This document shows, in pieces, positions 41,535-44,513 of a DNA stretch of 44,513 bases (the first letter of the stretch is position 1; the number at the start of each line of letters is the position of its first letter). The translations under genes and the position numbers were made by a program. The stretch is from Firmicutes bacterium UBA5449 (lineage in GTDB: Bacteria > Bacillota > SHA-98 > UBA4971): contig DIQZ01000067.1 in assembly GCA_002424305.1 (NCBI GenBank), forward strand, positions 6,298-50,810. Direction: 5' to 3'. The notes beneath the pieces were generated by a model. It saw only the letters and a list, made by a program, of their open reading frames with translations. It ran no database searches and was not told the origin of the DNA.

Positions 41535-42746
41535 CTATCTATTTATCCTCTTATCCAACTCGTCTAAGTCAATCCTACAACCTTCCTCAGCAGAGAGATA
41601 GGCGACATAGGTAACCTCCACTACTTGTCTGCCTAATTCACCATCAGAGACCGGATTGCGATCGTAATAGACAGCTTCCACAAAATCCTGCATCTCTTGA
41701 GGATAACCGCGCATCCAGTCTTCGTCCGGCGATGGAAAACTCCATCCCGCTTTGGTTTCGATTTTCTCTGAAATGTATTCGTCTCCGAAGATCTCCGGCG
41801 AGGGGGAATAGGCTTTAATGGCATCATTGGCGGCCATGTCAACCTTAATTGCCGTATTGGATGAATAGATTTCAAGGGTGTTTACGATTCCCCCCAAGGT
41901 GATATCATTGGAGAAGACGACCCCTTTAGTTCCATCCTCGAGGGTTAGAAAGAGAGGGGCCCAATCTTCCACGTCGTTCCATTCATCAACGATCCATTTC
42001 TTTTCCTCATCGCGGAAGGAGGGAAGGTGAGTTAGATTCCCTACATCTGCAGTAATCGACTTCACCTTAATCGGTTTACCGTCCTTAATCATTCCTTCAA
42101 AATTTTTCAGATGAATCACTAGTCCAAGTGAGTGGGAGCCCAGTCTCAGTAGAGAGCCTCCACCGGACAGCCTCCATTCCCGAGAGTAAGCGGCATGTGA
42201 TCCGCTATGACTTTCTTCTGAGCGGAGTTCAAGGATTGTTCCTCCGGCGACTTTAAGGAGTCTCTTAGCCTTAACCACCGGTGGGGCATAGATAAAATCT
42301 TCAGCATAACATAGTTTGACCTTGTTTCTTTCTATTGCTTTCATCATATCATCTGCATTCCGGACAGCCATCTTATACATCTCGATCTTTGGGATATCTC
42401 CAACCCGCTCTATGCCATTTTGAAGCTCCTCCCCGAAATATCCTGTCAACGGTTTTTCGCAGATTATGTGTTTACCTGCTTCAGCACTATCTATGCACAC
42501 CTGTCGATGGAGGATATTAGGGACACAGACGTCTATGACATCAATATCTTTATCATCCAATAGGTTTCGGTAGTCTGTATAGTATTTGGGAATCTTGTTC
42601 CGGTTTGCGAATTCCCGCACCTTCTCCGGAGTACGGGAAGCAACTGCTACTACCTCCACCGGCATCCCTATTACCTGCCTAAAGGCGTTCAAGTGTAAAT
42701 GAGTAACAAAACCACTCCCAACCAATCTGACTTTGATCGTCTTCAT
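41535..42746 (-). CDS. Gfo/Idh/MocA family oxidoreductase
   Basis: 403-aa NAD(P)-dependent sugar or cyclitol dehydrogenase. The N-terminal Rossmann fold opens VRLVGSGFVTHLHLNAF, and the catalytic Lys is in the EKPLTG motif near residue 98. The C-terminal alpha/beta domain includes GGSLLRLGSHSLGLVIHL. AAGGAGG lies about 10 nt before the ATG. Transcribed leftward, ahead of the RpiR remnant and the second hydroxyacid dehydrogenase. This suggests oxidation of a sugar, inositol-like or sugar-acid substrate; exact specificity cannot be read. Confidence 0.9.
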   Translation of the reverse strand: MKTIKVRLVGSGFVTHLHLNAFRQVIGMPVEVVAVASRTPEKVREFANRNKIPKYYTDYRNLLDDKDIDVIDVCVPNILHRQVCIDSAEAGKHIICEKPLTGYFGEELQNGIERVGDIPKIEMYKMAVRNADDMMKAIERNKVKLCYAEDFIYAPPVVKAKRLLKVAGGTILELRSEESHSGSHAAYSREWRLSGGGSLLRLGSHSLGLVIHLKNFEGMIKDGKPIKVKSITADVGNLTHLPSFRDEEKKWIVDEWNDVEDWAPLFLTLEDGTKGVVFSNDITLGGIVNTLEIYSSNTAIKVDMAANDAIKAYSPSPEIFGDEYISEKIETKAGWSFPSPDEDWMRGYPQEMQDFVEAVYYDRNPVSDGELGRQVVEVTYVAYLSAEEGCRIDLDELDKRINR

Positions 42747-43229
42747 TAACTCTATATCCTCCTTTGTGGGTATAATTGCCGCTCATCATCGATGTGTCTT
42801 TCTTTTCAACGCTGTTATCCGCTGTGCGTCTTTCAGACGTCGTAAAGCCTATGGAGGCAGACTCCGGAATCAGAGCACAAACTGAACGACTCTTACCTTA
42901 CTTAATGGAATTGGATTACTCCTCCGTATCGTATTTATGTAGACAATTTTCAAGGCAAATAGCCTAAGCCGGATGAGTGCTCCTACACATTATTCTTCAA
43001 TCCTTCTTTTGGCGAAACTTGTTTTCATGAGGCGTCATGTATGTCATTAGCAGTGTTTTTGAGCAATCAGCATAGGTGCGAAACACGCAGTTTTGCTCCA
43101 TAGGCTGTAGCGGAAAATGAAAGTTTCTTCGGAAGAAGATGTTTGGTTGGATTAATACCGTAGATATTCTTCAAAGCATTCTCTATAGAAGCCTGTGGCT
43201 GGAACTACCTTCCACATTAAGACTTACTT
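42747..43229. other. Intergenic region without a recognisable gene
   Basis: 483 bp between two leftward genes. A 63-codon open frame at 42776-42967 on the + strand has no ribosome binding site, has an unusual composition and resembles no family I know, so I leave it uncalled. The left end should hold the promoter of the Gfo/Idh/MocA gene, but no clear -35/-10 pair was found. No terminator with a U-tract is evident after the FG-GAP gene. Confidence 0.5.
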
Positions 43230-44093
43230 TTATCTCGTCAATTCTCGATCATAGTCGTCCGTGGAATACCTCAGTGAAACATCAAGTGACATGAGCTTTA
43301 TTTCTTTGTCAGCCCATTTCCACACAGGCTTCGCGATTCCAATGGAATTGGCGTGGAATACAACCCATATCTTGTTGTATCCAATAAGTTCACAGATCCC
43401 GTCTCCGTCAATGTCTCTAAGCTCAACCATGGATAAAGGATCTACGAAACCTTCTTCAGGCTTTAGCAGCTTGCCGGATGTAGAATAGATGTCTTTGTAA
43501 ACTTCAGAAAGAGTATTTGCGGAAGATTGCGCTTCCTTCAAATCAAGGATGTATGTCTTATCCAGCTCGTTGTTTTTGACCTTGACCAAGAAATTATCCA
43601 TCAGTGAAACCTGAAGCTTTAACCCTTCTGTGAGCGCATCAGGTCCAGCTAAGATTATCGATTTTTCTTCAGTGCCGGAAATAAGGTAGTAGTTGACGAT
43701 TCCTCCGGATCCACCTGTCGGAAGGCCTACCAGGATGTCCTGCGCCTTGTTCCTGCTTACTTTCCCAAGGACCAAGTCACCTTCATATCCGCCGCTATCC
43801 GGTCCCAGTGATAGGGTGCTTTGACTCAGTGAGGCTCCATCAATGACTATTATCCGATGCTCTCTTGAGTAGTAGGAGTCAGGATCTTCCCTTTGCCCCA
43901 TGAGGAACACGACATCGTTAATACCGTCACCGGTTACATCCCCAACTGTGGCATCTTCTATTGCATAGCCGAGAGGAAGCTGAATCTGTTGATATTCATT
44001 TTTGGCGTTGGACGTGGCAGCTTGACCGCCAACTGTTAAAGCAATACATGCTAGAACTACGATGATAGCCATAGTAAAGAGTTTCTTCTGCAT
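43230..44093 (-). CDS. Secreted FG-GAP/VCBS-like protein of unknown function
   Basis: 287-aa exported protein. A signal peptide covers about residues 1-26 (MQKKLFTMAIIVVLACIAL and on to QAA). Two Ca2+-loop-like motifs, DVTGDGINDVVF near residue 52 and DIDGDGICELIG near 228, resemble the DxDGDG loops of FG-GAP/VCBS beta-propeller repeats. ATG at 44093 is chosen because GGAAGGTGG lies 7 nt upstream; the longer reading from 44114 begins before that site. Function not recognised. A cell-surface or spore-envelope adhesion or scaffold role is possible, but only by analogy. Confidence 0.75.
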   Translation of the reverse strand: MQKKLFTMAIIVVLACIALTVGGQAATSNAKNEYQQIQLPLGYAIEDATVGDVTGDGINDVVFLMGQREDPDSYYSREHRIIVIDGASLSQSTLSLGPDSGGYEGDLVLGKVSRNKAQDILVGLPTGGSGGIVNYYLISGTEEKSIILAGPDALTEGLKLQVSLMDNFLVKVKNNELDKTYILDLKEAQSSANTLSEVYKDIYSTSGKLLKPEEGFVDPLSMVELRDIDGDGICELIGYNKIWVVFHANSIGIAKPVWKWADKEIKLMSLDVSLRYSTDDYDRELTR

Positions 44094-44409
44094 AAGTAAA
44101 CCACCTTCCAACACAATTCTATCTCATTCCTGCCATTAACGCATGGGTAGGTTCTTCCAGAGGATCTCGTTCTACAGGAGCTTTAGATGGGACGAAATAT
44201 GATAACAGTCTCCTTTCGTAGTACAGGTGGAGGCGGGCTACGAGTGAAATTTTGTGTGTCAATATGTTTGGCGGCCGGGTCGCATATGCCAAGCGTAAGA
44301 AGCGCACTACTAATGAAGGTAGGTATCGGCTGTTGTAGTCATACGCAGTACTTGGCGGTAACTCGCAGTGACAGGCGTCGACTTCAGTTTATCCGGGAGG
44401 AGCTTTGTA

Positions 44410-44513
44410 GTGTTTATTAGTCTTCATGACAGTGCTCCCAATAGCAACCCTGATAGTGCTCTCAGCAGTACGCCCGATAATGGCGGACAAACATCAGATT
44501 CTAATGAACGCCT
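44410..44513 (+). CDS. Possible start of a gene leaving the window
   Basis: GTG start with GGGAGGAG 7 nt upstream, then 34 open codons to the window edge. The encoded sequence is low-complexity and polar (Ser, Asn, Asp and Pro-rich: HDSAPNSNPDSALSSTPDNG), so it would be a disordered N-terminus. It is divergent from the FG-GAP gene. The ribosome binding site is the main support; the product cannot be named. Confidence 0.45.
   Translation, partial: MFISLHDSAPNSNPDSALSSTPDNGGQTSDSNER

Noticed and set aside
42776..42967. 63-codon open frame on the + strand
   Set aside because: No ribosome binding site, no recognisable family, and it lies in the likely promoter region of the leftward oxidoreductase gene.
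43125..43137. TTCTTC/GAAGAA hairpin downstream of the FG-GAP gene
   Set aside because: The loop would be only 1 nt and the stem is AT-rich; too weak to call a terminator.
44187..44420. 77-codon open frame on the + strand
   Set aside because: No ribosome binding site and a composition unlike the real genes here; a better supported start lies at 44410 in another frame.

Overview
The window looks like a chromosome segment from a Gram-positive, probably endospore-forming and anaerobic member of the Bacillota (Firmicutes). The evidence is CggR ahead of the gapA operon, a RapZ/GlmR(YvcK)/WhiA group, the spore-maturation pair SpmA/SpmB, strong AGGAGG ribosome binding sites with frequent TTG and GTG starts, and smpB next to ssrA. 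Two GH57 enzymes and a K+-type membrane pyrophosphatase suggest a deep-branching clostridial or Limnochordia-like lineage; that placement is inference only.

Left part (1-8463) is a storage-polysaccharide module: a GT4 glycogen-synthase-like enzyme, a sugar-phosphate nucleotidyltransferase fused to a degenerate phosphomannomutase-like domain, two GH57 branching-enzyme-like proteins, and a DUF4912 protein between them. At 8542-12427 come a PHP hydrolase, a BadF/BadG-type sugar kinase, NagA and NagB, which together would return N-acetylglucosamine to fructose-6-phosphate. This runs into rapZ and glmR (12501-14637), whose family members sense or control UDP-GlcNAc and glucosamine-6-phosphate supply, then whiA and rpoN. 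The spmA-spmB pair is inserted in inverse orientation between glmR and whiA.

At 18612-24014 lies a CggR operator followed by cggR-gapA-pgk-tpiA-eno, with no phosphoglycerate mutase. Next come secG, a membrane pyrophosphatase, an HD-domain protein, smpB and the tmRNA gene ssrA. smpB has a textbook promoter preceded by three 11-bp tandem repeats. A self-processing P1-family (DmpA-like) peptidase and a GH13 alpha-amylase-like enzyme follow.

From 31136 to 42746 the window becomes accessory catabolism and transport: a GltP/DctA-type symporter, a YheO/DauR-like regulator, a DapA-family lyase, a tripartite tricarboxylate transporter (TctB, TctA, TctC) with a D-2-hydroxyacid dehydrogenase embedded in it, and a convergent set made of a second such dehydrogenase, a frameshifted RpiR regulator and a Gfo/Idh/MocA oxidoreductase. 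Together these resemble an uptake and degradation route for an organic or sugar acid whose substrate cannot be read from the sequence. The right end carries a secreted FG-GAP/VCBS-like protein and the first codons of a gene that leaves the window.

No CRISPR array, insertion sequence, phage gene, tRNA or rRNA was seen. The points most worth a second look are the GH57-DUF4912-GH57 module, the hydroxyacid/TTT cluster with its duplicated operator-like element, the tandem repeats before smpB, the palindrome between spmA and whiA, the His/Asp/Glu insert in NagA, and the RpiR frameshift.
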